Shown here piece after piece: positions 44,253-53,280 of a stretch of 64,000 nt of DNA (the stretch's first letter is position 1; each line of letters opens with the position of its first letter). This stretch comes from Arthrobacter stackebrandtii (GTDB lineage: Bacteria; Actinomycetota; Actinomycetes; Actinomycetales; Micrococcaceae). Location of the stretch: contig NZ_JAGIOI010000001.1 in the NCBI RefSeq assembly GCF_017876675.1, forward strand, positions 310,001-374,000. The letters run 5' to 3'. The notes beneath the pieces are model-generated. The model was given only the letters and a program-made list of their open reading frames with translations, was not told the DNA's origin and searched no databases. The position numbers were made by a program, and so were the translations under genes.

Positions 44253-45680
44253 CTACATGTGGACGTGCAGGCGGCGCGCGGCCTCGGAGATCGAGCCGGA
44301 CAGCGACGGGTACACGGTGAAGGTGCTGGCGACGTCGTCCACGTGCAGCTTCTGGGTCACTGCCATCGCAATCGGGAAGATCAGCTCGCACGCACCGGCG
44401 CCCACCACGACGCCGCCAATGACGGTGCCAGAGCCCTTCCGCGCAATGATCTTGATGAAGCCGTCGTTGACGTTGCGCATCTTGGCCCGGGCGTTGGTCT
44501 GCAGCGAGAGCTTGATGACGTCGCCCTGGTACTTGCCGGAGGCCAGGTCCGCCTCGGAGACGCCCACGGAGGCAATTTCCGGGGACGTGAAGATGTTGGA
44601 GGAGACCTGGTTGAGCTTGAGCGGGCGCACGCCGTCGCCGCCCAGGTGGGCCACGGCGATCCGGCCCTGCATGGCGGCCACGGAGGCGAGCGCAAACACG
44701 CCCGTGCAGTCGCCTGCGGCGTAGACGTTGGGCGCGCTGGTGCGGGAGACGCCGTCGACCTTGATGTGGCCGCTGGGGGTGACCTCAACGCCGGCGGCTT
44801 CAAGGCCAATGTCCGTGGTGTTCGGGATGGATCCCACGCAGACCAGGCAGTGCGAGCCGGTGACCTTGGAGCCGTCGCCCAGGGTGACGATCACGCCGTC
44901 GTCGGTGCGCTCAACGGCCTCGGCGCGGGACTTGGAGAGCACGCGCAGGCCGCGGCGGGCAAAGACGTCCTCGAGCACGGCGGCGGCGTCGGAGTCCTCG
45001 CCGGGGAGCACCTGGTCGCGGCTGGAGATCAGGGTGACCTTGGAGCCCAGGCCGTTGAAGGCGGAGGCGAACTCGGCGCCGGTCACGCCGGAGCCCACCA
45101 CAATGAGTTCCTCGGGCAGTTCGTCGAGGTCGTAGATCTGGGTCCAGTTGAAGATGCGTTCGCCGTCGGGGCGGGCCGTGGCCAGCTCGCGCGGGTGGGC
45201 GCCAACGGAGACCAGGATGGCGTCGGCCTTGATGATCTCGGTGGTTTCGCCTCGGTCCACCTCAATGGTGCGGTTGTCCAGCATCCGCCCGGTGCCGATG
45301 ATGATCTTCACTCCGACGGCCTCGAGCCCGCGCCGGATGTCGGCCGACTGCTCGCGCGCCAGCCGCAGCACACGCTCGTTGATGAGCTTCAGGTCGGCCT
45401 TGATGGCCTGCTTCGGGTTGCCGTCGGCGGCGTTGAAGCTCACGCCCAGCTCGGTGGAGTCAATGCTGCGGTTCATGGCCTCGGCCACGGCAATGAGCGC
45501 CTTCGACGGCACCACATCGGTCAGCACGGCCGAGCCGCCCAGCCCCGCACGTTCAACAATGGTCACCTTGGCGCCCATCGACGCGGCCACCATGGCGGCT
45601 TCGTAGCCTCCGGGTCCGCCGCCGAGGATCGCAAGGCTGGGAAGGGCAAAGGGCTTGAATACATCTTGATCGCTGGTCAC
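44253..45680 (-). CDS. lpdA: NAD(P)H-quinone dehydrogenase of the LpdA flavoprotein group (no redox-active disulfide)
   Basis: The 475-residue protein is a dihydrolipoamide-dehydrogenase relative: FAD motif [21 protein letters not shown] motif [20 protein letters not shown]-closing [18 protein letters not shown]-terminal dimerisation domain with [21 protein letters not shown]. At the position of the usual CxxxxC disulfide it reads [17 protein letters not shown], so both cysteines are missing. That is the character of mycobacterial LpdA (Rv3303c), which reduces quinones rather than lipoamide. It is divergent from the PNP gene. A regulatory region of 87 bp separates them. Confidence 0.88.
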   Translation of the reverse strand: MTSDQDVFKPFALPSLAILGGGPGGYEAAMVAASMGAKVTIVERAGLGGSAVLTDVVPSKALIAVAEAMNRSIDSTELGVSFNAADGNPKQAIKADLKLINERVLRLAREQSADIRRGLEAVGVKIIIGTGRMLDNRTIEVDRGETTEIIKADAILVSVGAHPRELATARPDGERIFNWTQIYDLDELPEELIVVGSGVTGAEFASAFNGLGSKVTLISSRDQVLPGEDSDAAAVLEDVFARRGLRVLSKSRAEAVERTDDGVIVTLGDGSKVTGSHCLVCVGSIPNTTDIGLEAAGVEVTPSGHIKVDGVSRTSAPNVYAAGDCTGVFALASVAAMQGRIAVAHLGGDGVRPLKLNQVSSNIFTSPEIASVGVSEADLASGKYQGDVIKLSLQTNARAKMRNVNDGFIKIIARKGSGTVIGGVVVGAGACELIFPIAMAVTQKLHVDDVASTFTVYPSLSGSISEAARRLHVHM

Positions 45681-45767
45681 AGTTGTTCATTCTCGCCTAT
45701 TTGGGCTAGCTCAACCAAGTTGTCCCGCTTTCCCCACCCGCAGGGCACTTGCCGCTATGTTTGTTCC

Positions 45768-46589
45768 ATGAGCCAAACAAACACGTACGACGGCGCCACG
45801 CCCGCCGCGCTGGCAGCGGAGGCTGCCGCTTTCCTCGCCACGGCAACGGGCGTGCCCAGCCATGACATCGCCCTGGTCCTCGGTTCCGGCTGGGGCGGTG
45901 CGGCGGACCTCATCGGCGAGGTCACCGCCACCGTCAACGCCGCCGACGTCCCCGGCTTCAGCGCGCCCTCCGTGCCCGGGCACGTGGCCACGCTGAGCTC
46001 CATCCGCACGCCCGGCGGCAAGAACGTGCTGGTGCTCGGCGCCCGCACCCACTTTTACGAGGGCAAGGGCGTGCGCGCCGTGGCCCACGGCGTCCGCACA
46101 GCGGCGGCGGCCGGCGCCAAGACCATGGTGCTGACCAACGGCTGCGGCGGCCTGAACCCGGACTGGACGCCCGGCACCCCGGTGCTGATCAGCGACCACA
46201 TCAACCTCACGGCCACCTCCCCGCTCGAGGGCGCAACCTTCGTGGACCTGACGGACCTCTACTCCTCGCGCCTGCGCACCCTGGCCCGCGAGGTGGACCC
46301 CACCCTTGACGAGGGCGTGTATGCCCAGTTCACCGGCCCGCACTACGAAACCCCCGCCGAGGTGCAGTACGCCAAGCGCATCGGCGCCGACCTGGTGGGC
46401 ATGTCCACGGCACTGGAGGCCATCGCGGCGCGCGCGGCCGGCATGGAGGTGTTTGGCATCTCCCTGGTCACCAACCTGGCCGCCGGCATCAGCCCCGAGC
46501 CGCTCTCGCACGAGGAAGTCCTGGCCGCCGGGGCCGCCGCGGGCCCGCGAATTTCGGCGCTTCTGGCACAGATCATCGCCAGGCTCTAG
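45768..46589 (+). CDS. punA: Purine nucleoside phosphorylase
   Basis: The 273-residue protein starts at ATG 45768. Landmarks of trimeric PNPs are [15 protein letters not shown] (phosphate loop), [64 protein letters not shown], and [21 protein letters not shown] (purine/ribose-binding Met and Asn region at [10 protein letters not shown]). It phosphorolyses (deoxy)inosine and (deoxy)guanosine to base and pentose-1-phosphate. The next gene encodes a mutase that can turn pentose-1-phosphate to pentose-5-phosphate, and deoC is 8 kb further on. Confidence 0.93.
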   Translation: MSQTNTYDGATPAALAAEAAAFLATATGVPSHDIALVLGSGWGGAADLIGEVTATVNAADVPGFSAPSVPGHVATLSSIRTPGGKNVLVLGARTHFYEGKGVRAVAHGVRTAAAAGAKTMVLTNGCGGLNPDWTPGTPVLISDHINLTATSPLEGATFVDLTDLYSSRLRTLAREVDPTLDEGVYAQFTGPHYETPAEVQYAKRIGADLVGMSTALEAIAARAAGMEVFGISLVTNLAAGISPEPLSHEEVLAAGAAAGPRISALLAQIIARL

Positions 46590-46622
46590 GGCCAGACGCC
46601 GCACTGCGGTTACATTTGGGGT

Positions 46623-48473
46623 GTGAGACACGCACACGAGAACCCCAACGAGTCCGCCGCAGCACTCGAAATGGAAGCGCTGGCGGACGCCGCCCGCGAG
46701 TGGGCCGGGCATGACCCCGACCCCGCCACCGCCGCCGCGCTGCAGGCCCTGGCCGCAGATCCCGGCGCCGCCGACGAGCTTGCCGACGCCTTTGCCGGCA
46801 ACCTCCAGTTCGGCACTGCCGGGCTGCGGGCGGCCATGGGCCCGGGCCCCAACCGGATGAACCGCGTGGTGGTCCGCCGTGCCGCCGCCGGGGTCGCCGC
46901 GCACCTGCTCGCCCTGGCGGCGGGGCAGCCTGCCTCCGCCCAGATCCACGACGCCGGACCCCCCTCCCAGCCGGAGCCCGCCTACCGGCCGCGCGCCGTG
47001 GTGGGGTTTGACGCGCGACACAACTCGGCCGACTTTGCCCGCGAGACCGCGGCCATCTTTACGGCCGCCGGGATCGAGACCTTCCTGCTGCCGGCGCCGC
47101 TGCCCACCCCCGTCCTCGCCTACGCCGTGCGCGCCCTGGAGTGCGAGGCCGGCATCATGGTGACGGCCAGCCACAACCCCGCACAGGACAACGGCTACAA
47201 GGTCTACCTCGGCGGCCGCGCCGTGGCGCTGGAGGCCCGGGGCGTGCAGATCGTGGCACCCCACGACGCCCAAATCGCCGCACAGATCGAGACCGCCGCC
47301 AACACGCCGGGCTTCGGGGACACCTCCGGCATTGCCATGGCCCAGGACGGCTGGACCGTCCCCGGCCCGGAGCTGCTGGAGGGCTACAAGCAGGCCGTGG
47401 CCTCGCTCGCCGACGCCACCGCGTTCCCGGCCAGGGAACTGCGGATCGTCCACACGTCCATGCACGGCGTGGGCAATGACACCGCCCTGGACGTGCTGCG
47501 CTCCGCCGGCTTCACGGACATCCACGCCGTGGACCAGCAGGCGCAGCCGGACCCTGAATTTCCCACGGTCGCCTTCCCCAACCCCGAGGAGCACGGCGCC
47601 ATGGACATGGCCTTCGCCCTCGCGCAGGAGGTGGGCGCGGACATCGTGCTGGCCAACGACCCCGACGCCGACCGGGTCGCCGTCGGCGTCCTGGACCCCG
47701 TCGACGGGCAGTGGCACCAGCTCCACGGCGACCAGGTGGGGGCGCTGCTCGGCGCCCACCTCGTGGCCCGCGGCGGCCGGGCGCAGCTTGCCGCACCGCA
47801 GGCCGGAGCCGGCCCTGACGCCGTCCCTGTTTTTGCCAACTCCATCGTGTCCTCGCGCCTGCTGGCCAAGATTGCAGAGGCTGCCGGATACCCGCACGTG
47901 CGCACATTGACCGGATTCAAGTGGATCTCACGGGTGCCGGGCCTGGCCTACGGCTACGAGGAGGCGCTGGGCTACTGCGTCGCGCCGGACCTGGTCCGCG
48001 ACAAGGACGGCATCTCGGCCGCCCTGCTCGTGGCCGAGATGGCGGCGGCACTGAAGACTGTGGACCGGACCCTGCTGGACGTCCTGGACGACCTCGCCCT
48101 GGCCCACGGCCTGCACGCCAGCACGCAGGTCAGCATCCGGGTCGAGGACCCGGCCGGCATCAGGGACATGATGGCCGGTCTGCGCGGGCAGCCGCCGGCG
48201 GCACTCAACGGCTCCGCCGTCACCAAGTTCACCGACCTCAGCGAGGGTTCGCCCGATCTGCCGGCAACGGACGGGCTGGCATACCTGAGCGAGGACGGCA
48301 CCCGGGTGATTGTGCGCCCCAGCGGCACAGAGCCCAAGCTCAAGTGCTACCTGGAGGTGGTGGTCCCCGTATCCGGGCCGGAGCACCTCGCCGGGGCACA
48401 GGAAGAAGCGCAAGCTGCCTTGGCCGCCGTCGTGCATGACATGAAGGCCGCGCTGGGGCTGGAAGACCACTGA
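46623..48473 (+). CDS. Phospho-sugar mutase (phosphoglucomutase/phosphomannomutase/phosphopentomutase type)
   Basis: The 616-residue protein begins at GTG 46623, 33 bp after punA. It has the four-domain alpha-D-phosphohexomutase layout: FGTAGLRAAMGPGPNRMN, catalytic serine loop MVTASHNPAQDNGYKVY, metal loop LANDPDADRVAVGV, sugar loop GYEEALGYCV, and phosphate loop VRPSGTEPKLKCYLE. A TSMHGVGND segment is typical of the larger PmmB/PgcA group. Co-location with PNP favours a phosphopentomutase or dual role, but phosphoglucomutase activity is equally possible. Confidence 0.9.
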   Translation: MRHAHENPNESAAALEMEALADAAREWAGHDPDPATAAALQALAADPGAADELADAFAGNLQFGTAGLRAAMGPGPNRMNRVVVRRAAAGVAAHLLALAAGQPASAQIHDAGPPSQPEPAYRPRAVVGFDARHNSADFARETAAIFTAAGIETFLLPAPLPTPVLAYAVRALECEAGIMVTASHNPAQDNGYKVYLGGRAVALEARGVQIVAPHDAQIAAQIETAANTPGFGDTSGIAMAQDGWTVPGPELLEGYKQAVASLADATAFPARELRIVHTSMHGVGNDTALDVLRSAGFTDIHAVDQQAQPDPEFPTVAFPNPEEHGAMDMAFALAQEVGADIVLANDPDADRVAVGVLDPVDGQWHQLHGDQVGALLGAHLVARGGRAQLAAPQAGAGPDAVPVFANSIVSSRLLAKIAEAAGYPHVRTLTGFKWISRVPGLAYGYEEALGYCVAPDLVRDKDGISAALLVAEMAAALKTVDRTLLDVLDDLALAHGLHASTQVSIRVEDPAGIRDMMAGLRGQPPAALNGSAVTKFTDLSEGSPDLPATDGLAYLSEDGTRVIVRPSGTEPKLKCYLEVVVPVSGPEHLAGAQEEAQAALAAVVHDMKAALGLEDH

Positions 48474-48486
48474 AGGGGTGGGTGTG

Positions 48487-49158
48487 ATGGGCAGGGGCAA
48501 GCCGGAGCGGGCGTTCCACGACCAGGCGCTGGAGGCGGCCCGGTACCGTGATGCCAAGGAGGCATCGCACACCCCGGTCCCGGCGGACGACTATGCGCAG
48601 GCCACGGGCCGGACGTTTGGCGGCGGCTCCGCGCAGGATGCCGAGCCGCGGCGCTTCCATGAGGACGATGAGGTGTGGGAGGTCGCCAACAGCGCGATTG
48701 ATGCCGCGATGGCCCGCGGGGACTTCGACAACCTGGCGTATGCGGGCAAGCCGATTCCGGGGCTGGGCGGCACCGACGATCCCGACTGGTGGGTCAAGGG
48801 GCTGCTGCAGCGGGAGCAGGTCAGCGGGCTCGGACCCCCGGCGCTGCTGCTGCGCAAGGAGGACGCCGAGATGGACGCCACCCTGGACGCCGCCGGCTCC
48901 GAGGCGCGCGTGCGGGAGCTGCTGGCCGATTTCAACGCCAGGATCATCGAGGCCCGCCGGCAACTGCTGGGCGGGCCGCCGGTCGTGACCGCGCTGCGGG
49001 ACATCGACGCCGAGGTGGCGGCCTGGCGCGGCCGGGCTGCCGAGCGCCGGGAAGCGGCCCAGGCTGCAGAGGCCGCTGCCGCGGCAGCGCAAAAGTCTGC
49101 GGATTCCGGCAGTGCCAAACACCGGGGTTTCCTGGGCCGGCTGCTCCGGGGCCGCTAG
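48487..49158 (+). CDS. DUF1992 (DnaJ-homologue subfamily C member 28-like) protein
   Basis: The 223-residue protein starts at ATG 48487; AAGGGG lies eight bases upstream, favouring it over GTG 48478 or 48484. The DUF1992 core is at about 75-140: NSAIDAAMARGDFDNLAYAGKPIPGL, then DPDWWVKGLLQREQVS and a LLRKEDAEMDATLD helix. The C-terminus is coiled-coil-like and Ala-rich, ending in basic KHRGFLGRLLRGR. No J-domain is visible. The molecular function is not established. The gene follows the mutase closely and is convergent with nirD. Confidence 0.8.
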   Translation: MGRGKPERAFHDQALEAARYRDAKEASHTPVPADDYAQATGRTFGGGSAQDAEPRRFHEDDEVWEVANSAIDAAMARGDFDNLAYAGKPIPGLGGTDDPDWWVKGLLQREQVSGLGPPALLLRKEDAEMDATLDAAGSEARVRELLADFNARIIEARRQLLGGPPVVTALRDIDAEVAAWRGRAAERREAAQAAEAAAAAAQKSADSGSAKHRGFLGRLLRGR

Positions 49159-49177
49159 CGCGGACGGGCGGCCAGGA

Positions 49178-49549
49178 CTACAGGGCCACCTCAACGGCGC
49201 CGTCCACGACCCGGACCGGGTAGGTGCCCAGGCGCAGCCCGGCATCGCCGAAGCACTCCCCCGTTGCCAGGCTGTACACCTCCTTGTGCAGCGGCGAGGC
49301 GATGGTGTGCGTGCTCCCGCGGGAGCCGACCAGGCCCCGCGCCATGACGTGGGCGCTCGTGGCGGGATCGGCGTGGGAGACGGCAAAGACGTTCTCCGGC
49401 CCCACACGGAACATGGCCAGCTGCTGCCCATTGACCAGGGCCGCCTCTCCCCAGGAATCCTCGAGGTCGCTGAGCCGGCAGACCGGGAACCACTGTGCTG
49501 CGGCGCGTGAGGGGCCGGTGGCGGCCGGCAATTCCATAACGATGCTCAT
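49178..49549 (-). CDS. nirD: Nitrite reductase small subunit NirD
   Basis: The 123-residue protein starts at ATG 49549 after GAAGGA; the open frame extends to 49636 without family similarity. It is Rieske-like in fold (WFPVCRLSDLEDSWG, VFAVSHADP, ASPLHKEVYSLATGECFG). The CxH/CxxH cluster ligands are absent, as is usual for NirD. It partners NirB. It is unusual in being divergent from nirB instead of directly downstream. The divergent region carries GlnR-like arrays that could serve both genes. Confidence 0.88.
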   Translation of the reverse strand: MSIVMELPAATGPSRAAAQWFPVCRLSDLEDSWGEAALVNGQQLAMFRVGPENVFAVSHADPATSAHVMARGLVGSRGSTHTIASPLHKEVYSLATGECFGDAGLRLGTYPVRVVDGAVEVAL

Positions 49550-49658
49550 GATGATCCTTCTCCTTGTGGTGCGGACGTGGGACGGAGCCGGACAGCTGAA
49601 GGCCCGGCAACGTAGAAACCACACTAGGGTCGCCATGTTTCACCCGGCCTGCCTCCAT

Positions 49659-49742
49659 GTGACAGCCACGTAAATGCCGTGTCACCGCATCCCCGCCGCC
49701 CCCGGATAGGCGGACGTTAAATGCCTGTTACACGGGCGACAC
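49659..49742. promoter_or_regulatory. Two GlnR-like box arrays between nirD and nirB
   Basis: Array 1 is GTGAC-N6-GTAAA-N6-GTCAC (49659-49685). Array 2 is GTTAA-N6-GTTAC-N6-GACAC (49716-49742). Each half-site starts exactly 11 bp after the last, the spacing of actinobacterial GlnR sites (GTNAC-N6-GAAAC). Control of nitrite reductase by GlnR is well established in related bacteria; binding here is inferred. Confidence 0.55.
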
Positions 49743-49821
49743 CCCGGCGCAATGCCGCCTTCCTAGCATGGAATGGACACGCCGGTGCAGGCACCAGGCC
49801 ACCCGGGGAAAGGCCACACCC

Positions 49822-52488
49822 ATGAAACAGCAGGGCACGCAGGAACCCGCAGCAGGGACCGCACGGGAAACAGCAACGGCAGCCGGGGACGGCGTCCGCA
49901 GGGTCGTCGTTGTGGGCGGCGGCCCCGCCGCCCACCGCTTCACCGAGGCCATGCACTCCCGCGGCATGTCCGGCTGGCACATCACGGTGCTCACCGAGGA
50001 AGCCCACACGCCGTACGACCGCGTGGCGCTGAGCCGGGCACTGACCGACGTCGACACGGACCTCACCCTGGGCGATCCCGCACTCTGGGAGCACGGCTCC
50101 GTGCACCTGGTCCGCGGCGCCAAGGTTGTGGCGATCGACCCGGACCGCAGAACAGTCCACACCTCGGCCGGCGGCGAAGCGGCACACCACCCCTATGACG
50201 AACTCGTGCTCGCCACCGGCTCCGACGCCGTCCGGCTGGGCATTCCCGGCGCCGAGCACCTCCACGTCTACCGCACCCTTGAGGACGTGCGGGCCCTGAA
50301 CGCCGAGGTGGCGCGCCTGGGCGAAAAGCTCGGCCGCACCGTCAACACGGCCGTCATCGGCGGCGGACTCCTCGGCCTCGAAGCCGCCGCCGGCCTCATC
50401 ACGCTCGGCGCCGCGTCGGTCGTCATCAACGGCGGCCCGTGGCTCATGAACACCCAGCTCGACGAGGGCGCCGGCCAGGCACTGGGCCGGCTGGTCGCGG
50501 CGAAGGGCATGAGCGCCACCGCGGGCGTGTTCCCGGAAGCAGTCCAGGCGGACGACGCCGGACAGGTCACCGGCGTCCTGATGGCCGACGGGGCGGTGGT
50601 GCCCGCCGACCTGGTGGTGGCCGCCGTGGGCGTGCGGCCCCGCGACGAACTGGCCCGGGCCGGCGACGGCACCGCCCGCCACGGCTTTGAGCTGGGCCCG
50701 CGCGGCGGCGTCGTCATCACCGAGCACTGCGCCACCTCCGTCCCCGGCGTCTGGGCCATCGGCGAGGTGGCCAGCTTCGGCGGCATGTGCCTGGGCCTTG
50801 TCGCCCCGGCCAACACCATGGCGGAGATCGTGGCGGACCGGCTGCACGGCGGCGCGGCCGCGTTCACGGGCTTTGACACGGCCACCAAGCTCAAGCTCTC
50901 CGGCGTGGACGTGGCCAGCTTCGGCGACGCCTTTGCCCGCACGGAGGACAGCCTGGAGGTGGTCTACGCCGACCCCGCCCGCGGCGTGTACCAAAAGATC
51001 GTCACGAGCCCGGACGCCAAGACCCTGCTCGGCGGGATCTTTGTCGGCGACGCCGCCCCCTACACGAGCCTGCGCCCGCTGCTGGGCCGGGAGCTGCCGG
51101 CCGAACCCGGGGCGTTTCTCTCGGCGGCCGGCGGGGGCGAGGCACCCGCCGTCGAGCTTCCCGACGACGCCATCCTCTGCTCCTGCAACAACGTCACGGC
51201 CGGGACCATCCGCGACGCCGTCAACGGCTGCGGCAGCTGCCAGGGCCAGGACCCGGTGCAGGACCTGCCGGGGCTGAAGGCGTGCACGCGGGCCGGCACC
51301 CAATGCGGTTCCTGCGTGCCGCTGTTGAAGAAACTCATGGAGGGCGAGCTGGCCAAGTCCGGGATCGCGGTCTCCAAGGCCCTGTGCGAGCACTTCGAGA
51401 TGTCCCGCCCCGAACTGTTTGAGGCGGTCCGGGCCCTGGAACTGGGCAGCTTCGGCGAGATCCTGGCCCGTTTCGGCACCGACGAGACCGCCCGGGCCGG
51501 CCGCGGCTGTGACATCTGCAAGCCCACCATCGCCAACATCCTGGCCAGCCAGAACAGCGCCTACGTGCTCGACGCCGGCCGCGGCACACTCCAGGACACA
51601 AATGACCGCGCCCTGGCCAACATGCAAAAGGACGGCACCTACTCGGTGGTCCCGCGCATCCCGGGCGGCGAAATCACCCCTGAAAAACTGGCCGTGATCG
51701 CCAAGGTGGCGCAGGACTTTGGCCTGTACACGAAAATCACCGGCGGGCAGCGGATCGATTTGTTCGGCGCCCGGCTCGAGCAGCTGCCGGAGATCTGGAA
51801 GATCCTCATCGACGCCGGCATGGAGTCGGGGCAGGCGTACGGCAAGTCGCTGCGCACCGTGAAGTCGTGCGTGGGCTCGGCCTGGTGCCGCTTCGGGGTG
51901 CAGGACTCGGTGGCCATGGCCGTGGGCCTGGAGCTGCGGTACCGGGGGCTGCGCAGCCCGCACAAGATCAAGCTCGGCGTCTCCGGCTGCGCACGCGAAT
52001 GCGCCGAGGCGCGCGGCAAGGACGTGGGCGTCATCGCCACCGCGGACGGCTGGAACCTGTACGTCGGCGGCAACGGAGGTGCCACCCCGGCCCACGCCCA
52101 GCTGCTCGCGAAGGACCTCGACGACGCCACGCTCATCAGCTACATCGACCGCTACCTGATGTACTACATCCGCACCGCCGACCGGCTCCAGCGCACGGCC
52201 CGCTGGCAGGAGGAGCTCGACGGCGGGCTGGCCCACCTCGTGGATGTGGTGGTCAACGACTCACTCGGCATCGCCGCGGAGCTCGAGGCGGCCATGGCCC
52301 AGCACGTGGACAACTACGAGGACGAATGGGCCGCCACCCTCGCGGACCCTGAACGGCTGCGCCGCTTCCGGCCCTTCGTCAACGCCCCGGTGCCGGGGTC
52401 CGCCGAGCCAGGTGCGGCGGAATCCGCCGGCCCGGTCCTCATCGCCACCGAGATCCCCGTCCGCAGCGCCGCCGCGGACAACAACTGA
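49822..52488 (+). CDS. nirB: Assimilatory NAD(P)H nitrite reductase large subunit NirB
   Basis: The 888-residue protein starts at ATG 49822, with GGAAAGG upstream. Domains in order are: FAD (RVVVVGGGPAAHRFTEAM), NAD (NTAVIGGGLLGLEAAAGLI), BFD-like 2Fe-2S (CSCNNVTAGTIRDAV ... GTQCGSCVPLLKKL), a second cysteine pair (GRGCDICKP), nitrite/sulfite reductase ferredoxin-like (ITGGQRIDLFGARLEQLPE), and the siroheme/4Fe-4S site CVGSAWCRFG with GCARECAEARGKD. It reduces nitrite to ammonium with six electrons. SUMT and HemD, encoded next, supply siroheme precursors. The partner NirD is divergent. Confidence 0.95.
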   Translation: MKQQGTQEPAAGTARETATAAGDGVRRVVVVGGGPAAHRFTEAMHSRGMSGWHITVLTEEAHTPYDRVALSRALTDVDTDLTLGDPALWEHGSVHLVRGAKVVAIDPDRRTVHTSAGGEAAHHPYDELVLATGSDAVRLGIPGAEHLHVYRTLEDVRALNAEVARLGEKLGRTVNTAVIGGGLLGLEAAAGLITLGAASVVINGGPWLMNTQLDEGAGQALGRLVAAKGMSATAGVFPEAVQADDAGQVTGVLMADGAVVPADLVVAAVGVRPRDELARAGDGTARHGFELGPRGGVVITEHCATSVPGVWAIGEVASFGGMCLGLVAPANTMAEIVADRLHGGAAAFTGFDTATKLKLSGVDVASFGDAFARTEDSLEVVYADPARGVYQKIVTSPDAKTLLGGIFVGDAAPYTSLRPLLGRELPAEPGAFLSAAGGGEAPAVELPDDAILCSCNNVTAGTIRDAVNGCGSCQGQDPVQDLPGLKACTRAGTQCGSCVPLLKKLMEGELAKSGIAVSKALCEHFEMSRPELFEAVRALELGSFGEILARFGTDETARAGRGCDICKPTIANILASQNSAYVLDAGRGTLQDTNDRALANMQKDGTYSVVPRIPGGEITPEKLAVIAKVAQDFGLYTKITGGQRIDLFGARLEQLPEIWKILIDAGMESGQAYGKSLRTVKSCVGSAWCRFGVQDSVAMAVGLELRYRGLRSPHKIKLGVSGCARECAEARGKDVGVIATADGWNLYVGGNGGATPAHAQLLAKDLDDATLISYIDRYLMYYIRTADRLQRTARWQEELDGGLAHLVDVVVNDSLGIAAELEAAMAQHVDNYEDEWAATLADPERLRRFRPFVNAPVPGSAEPGAAESAGPVLIATEIPVRSAAADNN

Positions 52489-52501
52489 GAGGCAGGCACC
52501 C

Positions 52502-53272
52502 ATGGCACGCACACGGCGCACGGGCCGCATCACCCTCGTAGGCGGCGGCCCCGGCCCTGCAGACCTCCTCACCGTCCGGGCCTCGAACGCGCTGGCGGCG
52601 GCCGACGTCGTCTACTTCGACCGGCTGGGGCCCACGGAAGACCTGGCGCGGCTGGCCCCCCTGGCCACGTTTGTGGACGTCGGCAAGACGCCGGGGCACC
52701 ACAAGATGGCGCAGGAGGAGATCACCGCACGCATGATCGACGGCGCCAAAACAGGCCTGCACGTGGTGCGGCTCAAGGGCGGGGATCCGTTTGTCTTTGG
52801 CCGCGGCGGGGAGGAAATGTCCGCCGCGGTGGCAGCCGGCATCCCCGTCACCGTGGTGCCGGGGGTCTCCAGCGCCACGGCGGTGCCGGGCGCCGCGGGC
52901 ATCCCCGTCACGCACCGCGGCACCAGCCACCTGTTCACCGTGGTCTCCGGGCATGCCCCGCTCACGGAGCGTGAATACCGGCACCTTGCAGGGCTCGGCG
53001 GCACGATCGTGGTGCTCATGGGCGTGGGCACCCTGCCGTCGCTGGTGGCGGGGCTGCGCCGGGCCGGATTGCCAAATGTTACGCCGGTGGCGGTCGTGGA
53101 GCGCGGTTTCAGCCATGCGCAGCGCACGGTCACCGCCACCCTCGGTAGCATTGTCAACGCCGCCACTTCCTGCCGGAACCCGGCGGTCATCGTGATCGGG
53201 GACGTCGTGGCCCTGGCCCCCGCGCTGGCGGCCGCCAACCTCCCCACGAACGCCAGTTTGCAAACAGCTTGA
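52502..53272 (+). CDS. cobA: Uroporphyrinogen-III C-methyltransferase (SUMT)
   Basis: The 256-residue protein starts at ATG 52502, 13 bp after nirB. SUMT motifs are TLVGGGPGPADLLTVRASNAL (SAM-binding start), VVRLKGGDPFVFGRGGEE, VPGVSSATAVPGAAGIPVTHRG and LMGVGTLPSLVAGL. It methylates uroporphyrinogen III twice to precorrin-2, the first committed step to siroheme. It is a methyltransferase only: there is no N-terminal CysG dehydrogenase/chelatase part, so those steps must be encoded elsewhere. Its place after nirB indicates siroheme supply for NirB. Confidence 0.93.
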   Translation: MARTRRTGRITLVGGGPGPADLLTVRASNALAAADVVYFDRLGPTEDLARLAPLATFVDVGKTPGHHKMAQEEITARMIDGAKTGLHVVRLKGGDPFVFGRGGEEMSAAVAAGIPVTVVPGVSSATAVPGAAGIPVTHRGTSHLFTVVSGHAPLTEREYRHLAGLGGTIVVLMGVGTLPSLVAGLRRAGLPNVTPVAVVERGFSHAQRTVTATLGSIVNAATSCRNPAVIVIGDVVALAPALAAANLPTNASLQTA

Positions 53273-53280
53273 AGGAGCCC

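Noticed and set aside
49717-52236. Minus-strand open frame of 839 codons opposite nirB
   Set aside because: Composition typical of antisense to a high-GC gene; it would run through the nirD/nirB control region.
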